Positions 8,387 to 16,022 of a stretch of 64,000 bases of DNA are shown here, piece by piece (position 1 is the stretch's first letter; each line of letters begins with the position of its first letter). Source of the DNA: Pseudomonas sediminis. Lineage in GTDB: Bacteria; Pseudomonadota; Gammaproteobacteria; Pseudomonadales; Pseudomonadaceae. The notes under the pieces were generated by a model. The model did not search any database. It was not told the DNA's origin and worked only from the letters and a program-made list of their open reading frames with translations. The translations under genes were made by a program, and so were the position numbers. The DNA lies in NCBI RefSeq assembly GCF_039555755.1, contig NZ_CP154631.1, positions 1,054,001 through 1,118,000 of the forward strand. The letters are read 5' to 3'.

Positions 8387-8962
8387 ATGCGCCACCTGCT
8401 GCTCGCCCTGCCCTTCGCCCTGCTGCCCCTGGTCGCCGCCCAGGCCCATGAACACGGCCATGATCACGACCACGAACATTCCCACGACAGCCTGGGTGCC
8501 CACGAACACGGCGTCGCCAGCCTCAACGCAGCACTGGACGGCAACCTGCTGGAGCTGCAGCTCGAAAGCCCGGCAATGAACCTGGTGGGCTTCGAACATG
8601 CCGCCAAGAGCGATGCCGACAAGGCCAAGGTCGCCGCCGCCAAGCGGGAACTGGAGCAGCCCATCAGCCTGTTCGCCCTGAACAGCGGCGATTGCAAGGC
8701 CACCCAGGTCGAACTGGAAAGCCCACTGTTTGGCGACGCTGATCATGATCATGATCATGATCATGATCATGAAGGCGAGCACAGCGACATCCATGCGCAC
8801 TATCGCTTCGAATGCGCCAAGGCCAACGAATTGAAACAGTTGGATCTCGCCGAACTGTTCAAACGCTTCCCCGCCACCGAGAAGATTCAGGTACAACTGA
8901 TCGGCCCGAATGGTCAGCAGGGCGTGGAACTGACGCCAGCACAGCCACGCCTGAGCTTCTGA
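8387..8962 (+). CDS. Periplasmic histidine-rich zinc-binding protein, DUF2796
   Basis: The protein has 191 residues. A signal peptide (LLLALPFALLPLVAAQA) ends just before a His/Asp-rich stretch, HEHGHDHDHEHSHD. A second run of five Asp-His pairs lies near residue 120, encoded by a GATCAT tandem repeat. The rest matches DUF2796 proteins such as PA4063. GGAG seven bases upstream sets the ATG. As first gene of the Zur-box operon it probably collects periplasmic Zn(II) for the ABC ATPase/permease pair that follows. Confidence 0.88.
   Translation: MRHLLLALPFALLPLVAAQAHEHGHDHDHEHSHDSLGAHEHGVASLNAALDGNLLELQLESPAMNLVGFEHAAKSDADKAKVAAAKRELEQPISLFALNSGDCKATQVELESPLFGDADHDHDHDHDHEGEHSDIHAHYRFECAKANELKQLDLAELFKRFPATEKIQVQLIGPNGQQGVELTPAQPRLSF
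8741..8772 (+). repeat. (GATCAT)5 microsatellite encoding Asp-His pairs
   Basis: Five perfect GATCAT units plus GA lie within the DUF2796 gene. The unit is six bases, so changes in copy number keep the frame and change only the number of Asp-His dipeptides. Confidence 0.95.
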
Positions 8963-9037
8963 CCTGCCACGTCTCATTGCCGGAGTGAGCGCCCCTCGCT
9001 CCGGCAATAAATGCCTTCTCCCGACACGCAGCAGACA

Positions 9038-9745
9038 ATGACCGAACCTCTGATCGAACTCGCCAATCTCGGCTTCGCCTGGCCCGGCCAGGCGCAGCTG
9101 CTGGATATCCCCGTCTTCACCCTGGCACGCGGTGAAACCCTGTTTCTCAAAGGCCCAAGTGGCAGCGGCAAAACCACCCTGCTCGGCCTGCTCGGCGGCG
9201 TACAAAGGGCACAAAGCGGCCATATCCGCCTGCTCGGCCAGGACCTCGGCCAACTCTCCGCCGGTGCCCGCGACCGTTTTCGCGTCGACCACACTGGCTA
9301 CATCTTCCAGCAGTTCAACCTGCTGCCATTTCTTTCTGTGCGCGAGAACGTCGAGCTGCCCTGCCGCTTCTCGCGCCTGCGTGCCGAACGCGCACGCCAG
9401 CGCCACGGCAGCATCGATGTCGCCGCAGCGGCGCTGCTCGACCATCTCGGCCTGCGCGCCGACCTGCTCGGCCGTCGCGCCGACGAACTGTCCATCGGCC
9501 AGCAACAACGCGTTGCTGCCGCGCGAGCACTGATCGGCCAGCCGGAACTGGTGATCGCTGACGAACCGACTTCGGCACTGGACTTCGACGCCCGCGAGGC
9601 CTTCCTGCAATTGCTCTTCGCCGAATGCCGCGCTGCCGGCGCCAGCCTGCTGTTCGTCAGCCACGATCAGAGCCTGGCTTCGCTGTTCGACCGCAACCTG
9701 TCGCTGGCCGAACTTAACCGCGCCACGCGCCCACAGGAGGCCTGA
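9038..9745 (+). CDS. ABC transporter ATP-binding protein (LolD/MacB-type), zinc operon
   Basis: The protein has 235 residues from MTEPLIEL; an in-frame ATG at 9011 would add nine residues, and neither has a clear SD. Walker A GPSGSGKTT lies near residue 41, signature LSIGQQQRVAAARAL near residue 152, and Walker B LVIADEPTSALD near residue 172. It belongs to the group that pairs with FtsX-like permeases and acts mechanically rather than as a classical importer. The permease starts 1 base after its stop. Confidence 0.93.
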   Translation: MTEPLIELANLGFAWPGQAQLLDIPVFTLARGETLFLKGPSGSGKTTLLGLLGGVQRAQSGHIRLLGQDLGQLSAGARDRFRVDHTGYIFQQFNLLPFLSVRENVELPCRFSRLRAERARQRHGSIDVAAAALLDHLGLRADLLGRRADELSIGQQQRVAAARALIGQPELVIADEPTSALDFDAREAFLQLLFAECRAAGASLLFVSHDQSLASLFDRNLSLAELNRATRPQEA

Positions 9746-9746
9746 G

Positions 9747-11153
9747 ATGCACCTGATCCGCATCGCCCTGGCCAGCCTGGCCAACCGCCGCTTCACCGCC
9801 TTGCTCACGGTATTCGCCATCGCCCTTTCGGTGTGCTTGCTGCTGGCCGTGGAGCGTGTACGTACCGAAGCTCGCGCCAGCTTCGCCAACACCATCAGCG
9901 GCACCGACCTGATCGTCGGCGCCCGCTCCGGCAGCGTGAACCTGCTGCTCTACTCGGTGTTCCGCATCGGCAACGCCACCAACAACATCCGTTGGGACAG
10001 TTTCGAGCACTTCGCCAACCACCGTCAGGTGAAGTGGGCCATCCCCATTTCCCTCGGTGACTCGCACCGTGGCTATCGGGTAATGGGCACCAGCACCGCC
10101 TATTTCGAGCATTACCGCTACGCCCGTAGCCAGGCGCTGAAGCTGGCCCAGGGCCGCGAGTTTGCCGACGACCCGTTCGAGGTAGTACTCGGCGCGGAAG
10201 TGGCCCAGGCGCTGGGCTACGGTCTCGGCGAGAAGGTCGTCCTGGCACACGGCGTCGCCACCATCAGCCTGGTCAAGCACGACGACAAGCCGTTCACCGT
10301 GGTCGGCATCCTCGAACGCACCGGCACACCGGTCGACCGCACGCTGCACATTTCCCTGGCTGGCATGGAGGCGCTGCACATCGACTGGCAAAACGGCATG
10401 CCGGCACGCAGCGCGGCGCAGATCAGCGCAGATCAGGTGCGAGAGTGGGCAAGCGCCTGTTCACAAGCGTCGCGAGCGCAGACGGGGCAAGGCGAAAGCG
10501 GGCGAGGAAGCGCAGTTGAGTCGAGTCTCAATGAGCATTCCGAGCCTGCTTTCAACGCAGCAGCGTCAAGCGCAGTAGCTTGTGGACAGGCGCTGCAGCC
10601 CAAGCAGATCACTGCCTTCCTGCTCGGCCTCAACAGCAAGATCGCCACCTTCAGCCTGCAACGAGAAATCAATGAATTCCGCGGCGAGCCGCTGCTGGCG
10701 ATCCTACCAGGCGTAGCTCTGCAGGAGCTGTGGAACCTGATGGGTACGGCCGAAAAAGCACTGTTCGTGGTCTCGCTGTTCGTCGTGCTGACCGGTCTGA
10801 TCGGCATGCTCACGGCGATTCTCACCAGCCTCAACGAGCGCCGCCGGGAGATGGCCATTCTGCGTTCGGTAGGCGCCCGCCCCTGGCATATCGCCAGTCT
10901 GCTGGTGCTTGAGGCCTTCACTCTGGCGCTTGCCGGCGTGACCTTCGGTGTCGCGCTGCTCTATCTGGGTATCGCCGGCAGCCAGGGCTTCGTCCAGGCC
11001 AATTACGGTCTGTATCTGGCACTCAATGCGCCGTCGAGTTACGAATGGAAACTACTTGGTGGCATTCTCGCCGCAGCCGTGGCGATGGGCAGCGTGCCGG
11101 CCTGGCGGGCCTATCGGCAGTCGTTGGCCGATGGGTTGTCGATAAGGCTCTAA
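9747..11153 (+). CDS. FtsX-like ABC permease carrying an in-frame repeat-element insertion
   Basis: The protein has 468 residues. An N-terminal membrane helix (about residues 17-37) is followed by a large periplasmic domain. Three more helices, near 335-360, 378-405 and 433-450, form the FtsX/MacB-like module, with the conserved LNERRREMAILRSVGARPW loop between the first two. Residues ~236-283 (from SACSQASRAQTG to about VACGQAL) are low-complexity and are encoded by a 143-bp TIR element also found before uvrA. As I remember it, the PA4065 ortholog passes directly from the ...ISA/VR segment to LQPK. The frame remains open, so function may persist. Confidence 0.9.
   Translation: MHLIRIALASLANRRFTALLTVFAIALSVCLLLAVERVRTEARASFANTISGTDLIVGARSGSVNLLLYSVFRIGNATNNIRWDSFEHFANHRQVKWAIPISLGDSHRGYRVMGTSTAYFEHYRYARSQALKLAQGREFADDPFEVVLGAEVAQALGYGLGEKVVLAHGVATISLVKHDDKPFTVVGILERTGTPVDRTLHISLAGMEALHIDWQNGMPARSAAQISADQVREWASACSQASRAQTGQGESGRGSAVESSLNEHSEPAFNAAASSAVACGQALQPKQITAFLLGLNSKIATFSLQREINEFRGEPLLAILPGVALQELWNLMGTAEKALFVVSLFVVLTGLIGMLTAILTSLNERRREMAILRSVGARPWHIASLLVLEAFTLALAGVTFGVALLYLGIAGSQGFVQANYGLYLALNAPSSYEWKLLGGILAAAVAMGSVPAWRAYRQSLADGLSIRL
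10452..10594. mobile_element. MITE-like TIR element, copy A (inside permease)
   Basis: Left end AGCGCCTGTTCACAAGC and right end GCTTGTGGACAGGCGCT are inverted repeats of 17 bases with one mismatch. The interior shares GGCAAGGCGAAAGC..GGCGA.GAA and AATGAGCATTC.GAGCC.GCTTTCAACGCAGC-like blocks with the copy at 21552-21710. Length and phase leave the host reading frame open. No transposase is encoded and no clear target-site duplication is visible. Confidence 0.8.
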
Positions 11154-11211
11154 GGAAAAGTTGAGAGCGCCTGTCGTACACTGCACAGGCGTTCTCACTA
11201 CGAGGTTCCTC

Positions 11212-11733
11212 ATGTCCCGCCCCCTGCTCGCCACCCTGCTGCTGAGCCTGGCACTACCGCTGGCCGCCGCTGATGTGCGCGAACTCACCTGGTCCGAGCT
11301 GATTCCGCCGGATGCTCCGCCGCAGGTCATCAACCCTGCGCCGATCCACGACCTCTCTCAACTGGCCGACGCGCTGGCCGAGTCCGGGCCGGCCGCCATG
11401 CAGCAATCGCCGGCCGCACCAGTGGTCAAGGAGCTCAATGGTCAGCAGGTGAAGGTGCCCGGTTATATCGTGCCGCTGGATGTGACTGACGAAGGCCGGG
11501 TGGTGGAGTTTTTGCTGGTGCCCTACTTCGGCGCCTGCATTCACGTACCACCACCGCCCTCGAACCAGATCGTTCACGTCACCAGCGAGCTCGGCGTACT
11601 GCTCGACGCGTTGTACCAGCCGTTCTGGGTGGAAGGCCCGCTGAAAACCGAACATGTCAGCAGCGAGCTGGCCGAAGTTGGTTATAAGATGGAAGCGGAC
11701 AAGATCTACGCCTACGAATTGCCGGATAACTGA
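11212..11733 (+). CDS. Secreted DUF3299 protein of the zinc operon
   Basis: The protein has 173 residues from MSRPLLATLLLS, with GAGG 9 bases upstream; a TTG-started frame from 11161 is not supported. The signal peptide ends ALPLAAA before DVRELTWSELIPPD. The family hallmarks VPGYIVPLD and LLVPYFGACIHVPPPPSNQI are present. It has no lipobox. It is the last gene of the Zur-box operon (PA4066-like in position). The biochemical role is unknown; a periplasmic partner of the ATPase/FtsX complex is inferred from context. Confidence 0.88.
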   Translation: MSRPLLATLLLSLALPLAAADVRELTWSELIPPDAPPQVINPAPIHDLSQLADALAESGPAAMQQSPAAPVVKELNGQQVKVPGYIVPLDVTDEGRVVEFLLVPYFGACIHVPPPPSNQIVHVTSELGVLLDALYQPFWVEGPLKTEHVSSELAEVGYKMEADKIYAYELPDN

Positions 11734-11759
11734 CCCTGCCGGGCATTCGTAGGTGTGAC

Positions 11760-11825
11760 TGTAGGAGCGGCTTCAGCCGCGAAAAGATTCGCGGATAAAT
11801 CGGAACGCCGCCCGCCGCTCCTACA
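11760..11825. repeat. REPIN-like pair of inverted REP sequences
   Basis: TGTAGGAGCGGC with its adjoining CTTCAGCCGCGAA (from 11760) is the common Pseudomonas REP motif. The inverted copy GCCGCTCCTACA ends at 11825. The pair forms one long palindrome just after the zinc operon. Confidence 0.8.
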
Positions 11826-11840
11826 AATACGCCACCCAAG

Positions 11841-11870
11841 AAAAAGCCAGACCCAGGGGCCTGGCTTTTT
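11841..11870. terminator. Bidirectional intrinsic terminator
   Basis: AAAAAGCCAG and CTGGCTTTTT pair around a GC-rich loop that includes CCC/GGG pairing. Both strands end in a T-run, suiting the convergent DUF3299 and TPR genes. Confidence 0.85.
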
Positions 11871-11874
11871 ACTT

Positions 11875-11917
11875 GGTGCGCGCGGCGCATCCTACCGTAG
11901 GGTGCGCCGTGCGCACC
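11875..11917. repeat. 20-bp inverted repeat, TAGGGTGCGCCGTGCGCACC family
   Basis: Arms of 20 bases (11875-11894 and 11898-11917) pair with two mismatches around CCG. A diverged member lies at 62287-62349. It directly follows the terminator and ends 9 bases from the TPR gene stop. Probably a REP-type dispersed repeat. Confidence 0.75.
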
Positions 11918-11926
11918 GAGAACGAC

Positions 11927-13024
11927 TCAACTGCGACTGGCGACCCGGTTCTCCCGCTCGAAGCGCAGCTCGCTTTCCGCCCATTGCCGCCAGGAGCGCA
12001 CCTTGGCTCGCTCGGCACCACCACGCTCGGCACGCGCCAGTGCATCCAGGCCGGCCTGCCAGCGCGCCTGTTCCAGCTCCAACTGCGCGACATAAAGCCA
12101 ATGTTTGCCATTACCGCTGCGCTCGGCCAACGGGCGCAGCACGCGTACCGCAGCAGAACGATCACGCGCCTGCCACCAGAACAACCCCAGGCACTCCTGG
12201 CGCGCGGCGGTGTTGGCCAGCAGACCACTGTCGAGCATCCCGGCCAGCAGCTTGGCACCCTGCCAGGGCTGGTCGGCAGCGCCAGCCAGCAGCACCAGGT
12301 TGTCCAGCTCGGACTCGCTGAAACGCAGGCCCTTGCTATGCGCCGCACGCAGGGTCGCCAGCGCCTTGTCATTGCTACCGGCCATCTGCTGCAGGCCAGC
12401 CAGCTGACGCCAGCCCTTGGCTTCGTTCGGCTGGCGCGACAGCAACTGGCGCTGCCAGCGCTCGGCATGGGCATAACGTTTCAGGTCGGCATTGGCACCC
12501 ACCAGAAACTGCAGCCAGATATCGGCGGCGTTGGGGTTGGCCTGCACGTATCGCTCGGCCAGCGGCAACGCCTTGGCCGGCTGGTTCATGCCCTGATAGG
12601 CCTGCACCAGCATTTGCAGCACCTCCTCGGAGGCATTGCCCTGATTCGGTGCCAGCAACTCGACAACCTTGGCGTAGCGGCGCTCGCCCAGGTTGAGCTT
12701 GGCCAGATTGAGACGCTCGCCAGCCAGCATTTCATCGTCAAGCTTGCCGCTACGCACAGCCTTGTCCAGCCAGTCGATGGCCTGAGCATTGTTGCCGGCC
12801 GACCAGGCCACATAGGCCTTGCTACGCCAGACCAGTGCCTCTTCGAGGCTGCCGCTCTTGGCCTGGACGCCGTCGAGTGCGCGCTGTGCGGCGGCGTAGT
12901 CGCCTTTCTGCTGCGCAACCTGCGCCGTATTCAGGGCCTTGAACACAGCCGGATCGACGGTCTGCTGAGCCATGCCAGGCACGGCCGCAGCACTGAGCAT
13001 CACGAGCAACAACCAACGATACAT
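11927..13024 (-). CDS. Periplasmic TPR protein of the TonB operon
   Basis: The protein has 365 residues with a signal peptide (MYRWLLLVMLSAAAVPGMAQ). TPR-type helical repeats fill the mature part, for example AAQRALDGVQAKSGSLEEALVWRSKAY and ALPLAERYVQANPNAADIWLQFL. TPR proteins commonly end the TtpC-ExbB-ExbD-TonB2 gene set of Vibrio and Pseudomonas. It begins 2 bases after the tonB stop. A role in assembling or tuning the periplasmic side of the TonB complex is inferred. Confidence 0.87.
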   Translation of the reverse strand: MYRWLLLVMLSAAAVPGMAQQTVDPAVFKALNTAQVAQQKGDYAAAQRALDGVQAKSGSLEEALVWRSKAYVAWSAGNNAQAIDWLDKAVRSGKLDDEMLAGERLNLAKLNLGERRYAKVVELLAPNQGNASEEVLQMLVQAYQGMNQPAKALPLAERYVQANPNAADIWLQFLVGANADLKRYAHAERWQRQLLSRQPNEAKGWRQLAGLQQMAGSNDKALATLRAAHSKGLRFSESELDNLVLLAGAADQPWQGAKLLAGMLDSGLLANTAARQECLGLFWWQARDRSAAVRVLRPLAERSGNGKHWLYVAQLELEQARWQAGLDALARAERGGAERAKVRSWRQWAESELRFERENRVASRS

Positions 13025-13026
13025 GG

Positions 13027-13710
13027 TCAGCTCCTTTCCAGACGGAAGTAGAGGGTTTTTACCGCCTCGCGGTCTACAGCCAGACCACCCTCGGTACGTG
13101 GCGCGAAGCGCCAGCGAGAGGCGGCACGGCGCGCTTCGCGCTCGAACACGTTACGCGGATTGGCCTCCAGCACACGGATGTTTTCAACGTTGCCGGAACG
13201 ATTGATGGTGAACGCCAGTTTGACGAAGCCTTCAATGCCACGCTGCAGGGCGTATCGCGGGTAATCCGGGCGCACGTCATTGAGCGGCATGACTTCGCTC
13301 TCCATCCCGCCCATCTGCCCACCGGCCTCGGCTGCCTCACTCGGCGGCGTCGGTGCCGGAGCACCCGGTGCAAGACCGGACAAGCTCGGTGCCGGCGCGC
13401 TGTTGACGGCAATACCACTGGCCAGGCTGGGCAGTTGGATATCCAGCGCCGGCAGGCTGGCATTCGGCGTGGCCGTTTGCGGCGTCGGTGGCGTGGGTGG
13501 CTGCGGCGTCTGCGGTTGCGGCGGCTGCGGTGCCTGCTGACGGGTGCGGCTGGCGGTCTCGCTGGCGTTACCGTCCATGCGCACGAAATTGGCCACGCTG
13601 ACCGGTTCCTGACTCACCTTGGCGCTCGGTGGCGCGACCATGTACAGCATCAGGGCGAACAGCCCCAAGGCCATCAGGCAGGCGCCGAGAAAAGACAGCG
13701 GCAGGCGCAT
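13027..13710 (-). CDS. tonB: TonB-family energy transducer
   Basis: The protein has 227 residues. One N-terminal membrane anchor (LGACLMALGLFALMLYMV) is followed by a Pro/Gln/Thr-rich spacer near residues 62-85 (PQPPQPQTPQPPTPPTPQ). The C-terminal TonB domain includes DVRPDYPRYALQRGIEGFVKL and FEREARRAASRWRFAP. It carries proton-motive energy from ExbBD to outer-membrane receptors. Its ATG overlaps the exbD stop (TGATG). The compact spacer is like TonB2-type proteins. Confidence 0.92.
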   Translation of the reverse strand: MRLPLSFLGACLMALGLFALMLYMVAPPSAKVSQEPVSVANFVRMDGNASETASRTRQQAPQPPQPQTPQPPTPPTPQTATPNASLPALDIQLPSLASGIAVNSAPAPSLSGLAPGAPAPTPPSEAAEAGGQMGGMESEVMPLNDVRPDYPRYALQRGIEGFVKLAFTINRSGNVENIRVLEANPRNVFEREARRAASRWRFAPRTEGGLAVDREAVKTLYFRLERS

Positions 13711-14120
13711 CAGTTGACTCCGCTACCAGCGGCCAGAGCGACATCCTGCACACCGGCCAGACGCGCCTGATCCATCACCTGGACGACCAGGCCGGTACGC
13801 GCATCCTGATCGGCCTGCACCACCACGGCACCATCCGGCTGGTCGACGCGCATGCGCTCGACATGCGCCCGTACGCTGCGGATGTCCACCGGCTGCTTGT
13901 CCATCCAGATCTGCCCGTCGGCGGTGACGGCAATGAGGATATTGCCCTTGTCCTGCGGGCTGGCGGTTTCCGCCTGCGGGCGCTGCACTTCGACGCCAGA
14001 CTCACGAATGAAGGAGCTGGTGACGATGAAGAAGATCAGCATGATGAAGACCACGTCGAGCATCGGCGTGAGGTCGATACCGGTGTCTTCGTCCTGCTGG
14101 TGGTGACGACGCATTCTCAT
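13710..14120 (-). CDS. exbD: ExbD-family biopolymer transport protein
   Basis: The protein has 136 residues. A basic cytoplasmic tail (MRMRRHHQQDED) precedes the single membrane helix LTPMLDVVFIMLIFFIV, whose Asp22 matches the proton-relay aspartate of ExbD/TolR. The rest is the periplasmic domain. The tonB start overlaps its stop by one base. It forms the proton channel with the ExbB encoded directly upstream. Confidence 0.94.
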   Translation of the reverse strand: MRMRRHHQQDEDTGIDLTPMLDVVFIMLIFFIVTSSFIRESGVEVQRPQAETASPQDKGNILIAVTADGQIWMDKQPVDIRSVRAHVERMRVDQPDGAVVVQADQDARTGLVVQVMDQARLAGVQDVALAAGSGVN

Positions 14121-14131
14121 GTTGGGCGATC

Positions 14132-14680
14132 TCAGTCGTGACGCAGCTGGTCGGCCAGCCGCTCGATGGCCTGACTGGCTTCGCGTTCGAGGCGCGCCAG
14201 GCTGAACAATCCAGGAATGGCCAGAACCATGCCGGCCATGGTCGGCAGGGTCGCCTGCCAGACGCCTGCGGCCATGCCGCGTGGGTTACCGGTGCCGTTG
14301 AGGGCGAGCACATCGAACACGGCGATCATGCCAAGCACGGTGCCAAGCAGGCCCAGTAGCGGATACAGCGCCACCAGGGTCTTGCCCAGGCGCAGCGGCG
14401 TCGCCAGTTGCTGACGCGCCTGCGCCAGCCAGGCCAGGCGTACCGCGCGCTGCCAGTTGCCGTTGTCATCGGCGAGCACCTGCTGCCAGGCCTCGCGACG
14501 CTCCTGCACCCAGCGCGGGAAAATCCTGCGCATGTACCAGAAGCGCTCGAACACCAGGGTCCAGAACACCACGCAGAGCACTGCCAGCGCCCACATCACC
14601 ACGCCGCCAGCGCTCATGAAGTCGAGCAGTGCATGGGCACTGTCGACTGCACGCAGCCAGAAGGCGAACAGATCACTCAC
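14132..14680 (-). CDS. exbB: ExbB-family proton channel protein
   Basis: The protein has 182 residues from a GTG at 14680, which overlaps the previous gene by 8 bases with GGGAG upstream; a frame to 14710 exists but adds unlikely sequence. Three membrane helices are seen: GGVVMWALAVLCVVFWTLVF, LVALYPLLGLLGTVLGMIAVF and TMAGMVLAIPGLF. The central GLLGTVLGM is the ExbB/TolQ/MotA hallmark. It partners ExbD and TonB, which follow in the operon. Confidence 0.92.
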   Translation of the reverse strand: MSDLFAFWLRAVDSAHALLDFMSAGGVVMWALAVLCVVFWTLVFERFWYMRRIFPRWVQERREAWQQVLADDNGNWQRAVRLAWLAQARQQLATPLRLGKTLVALYPLLGLLGTVLGMIAVFDVLALNGTGNPRGMAAGVWQATLPTMAGMVLAIPGLFSLARLEREASQAIERLADQLRHD

Positions 14681-16022
14681 GGCGCGGCGCTCCCGACAGG
14701 TGCAAGGCAATGAGGCCGGCGCTCTGCTGCTCCAGAATCTGGATCAGGCCCTTGCTACGGCTGGCCAGCAGGCTGTGCAGGAACAGCAGCGGAATGGCCA
14801 CCACCAGACCGAGCACGGTGGTTACCAGCGCCTGGGAGATACCGTCGGCCATCAGGCGCGAGTCACCGCCACCGCTCTGGGTGATGGCCTGGAAGGTGAC
14901 GATCATGCCGGTCACGGTACCCAGCAGGCCGAGCAGCGGTGCCACGGCGGCGAGCAGCTTGAGCAGGCCCTGGCCTTTTTCCAGCGGCGGTGTCTCCTGC
15001 AGGATCGCTTCGTCGAGCTTCAGCTCCAGGGTTTCCAGATCCGCCAGTTGCGGCTTGGCGCCCAGCACGCCGATCACGCGGCCCAGCGGGTTGTCATTGC
15101 GCGGCGCGCTGAGGTCGTGTATCTGCGCCTTGACGCCGCTACCAACGCGAGCCAGGTAGACCATGCGCCACACAGCGAGAAGCAGGCCGAAAGCACCCAG
15201 CACGACGATCACCCAACCGACCAGACCACCCTGTTGCAGACGGTCCCACAGAGTCGGTTGCTGCTGCAGCTGCGCCAGCAGGCTGCCACGGCTCGGATCG
15301 ATGGGCAGCGTGGCGAGCGCATCGGTACTGCTCAGGTAGTCCTTGACCTGGCCCAGGCCGGACGGCTGACGCGGCGGCGCCACCAGTTGCCCGGCATCGG
15401 CGTCGTAACGCAGGAAGGCATCCTCGCCATACACAGCGAAGGCGCCAACACGCAGTACCTGCTGCTCCTGACGCGAACCATCTGCACTCACCACCGGCAG
15501 TTGCAGGCGCTCGATACGGCCGCTGGCAGCCAGGTCTTCGAGCAGCAGCATCCAGTAGCCGTCAAGATCGTCAGCGGACGGCAGCGAGCGGCTTTCGGCC
15601 AATGCTTTGAGGCGCGTCAGACGCTCCGGATACTGGGCGTTGAGCAGACTGTCCTGCCATTGACCAGCGACATCACCCGCGCTCTGGCGCACCACGCCAA
15701 ACAGCTCACCGAGGTGACCAACGCGCTGTGCCAGCAGTTTTTCCTGCTCGGCCAGTTCGACCTCCTGCCGGTCGAACTCGGCCTTGAGGCGTTCGCTTTC
15801 GGCTTTCTGGGTATTCAGCGCGGAACGTGCGGCAGCCAGCAACTGCGCCTGCTCACTACGTTTGGCGAGAAACGCCTGCTCGCGCTCCCGCATGGCGCTA
15901 ACTTCGGCAGCGCGCTCGCTACGGATGCGCTGCAGCAGTTGATCGGGGTTGAGGGTTTCGGCCACGGCGGCCAGTGCCGGCAACAGGCTGAGCGCCAATA
16001 CGGCTACAACACGACGACTCAT
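14673..16022 (-). CDS. TtpC-type long ExbB/MotA/TolQ-family protein
   Basis: The protein has 449 residues. It has a signal peptide (VVAVLALSLLPALAAVAE) and then a periplasmic coiled coil, about residues 40-110, rich in Glu/Gln/Ala. A linker follows, then a C-terminal ExbB-like module with GWVIVVLGAFGLLLAVW near residue 260 and the hallmark LAAVAPLLGLLGTVTGMIVTF near residue 365. This N-terminal extension distinguishes TtpC of TonB2 systems from plain ExbB. Its start overlaps the DUF3450 stop by 4 bases. Confidence 0.9.
   Translation of the reverse strand: MSRRVVAVLALSLLPALAAVAETLNPDQLLQRIRSERAAEVSAMREREQAFLAKRSEQAQLLAAARSALNTQKAESERLKAEFDRQEVELAEQEKLLAQRVGHLGELFGVVRQSAGDVAGQWQDSLLNAQYPERLTRLKALAESRSLPSADDLDGYWMLLLEDLAASGRIERLQLPVVSADGSRQEQQVLRVGAFAVYGEDAFLRYDADAGQLVAPPRQPSGLGQVKDYLSSTDALATLPIDPSRGSLLAQLQQQPTLWDRLQQGGLVGWVIVVLGAFGLLLAVWRMVYLARVGSGVKAQIHDLSAPRNDNPLGRVIGVLGAKPQLADLETLELKLDEAILQETPPLEKGQGLLKLLAAVAPLLGLLGTVTGMIVTFQAITQSGGGDSRLMADGISQALVTTVLGLVVAIPLLFLHSLLASRSKGLIQILEQQSAGLIALHLSGAPRRE

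Noticed and set aside
8741..8772. CRISPR or larger tandem array
   Set aside because: It is a simple six-base microsatellite within a coding sequence. No spaced direct repeats of CRISPR type occur anywhere in the window.
10440..10600. Pseudogene call for the permease because of the insertion
   Set aside because: The frame is intact through the insert and both flanking halves retain conserved FtsX-like sequence, so it is kept as a CDS.
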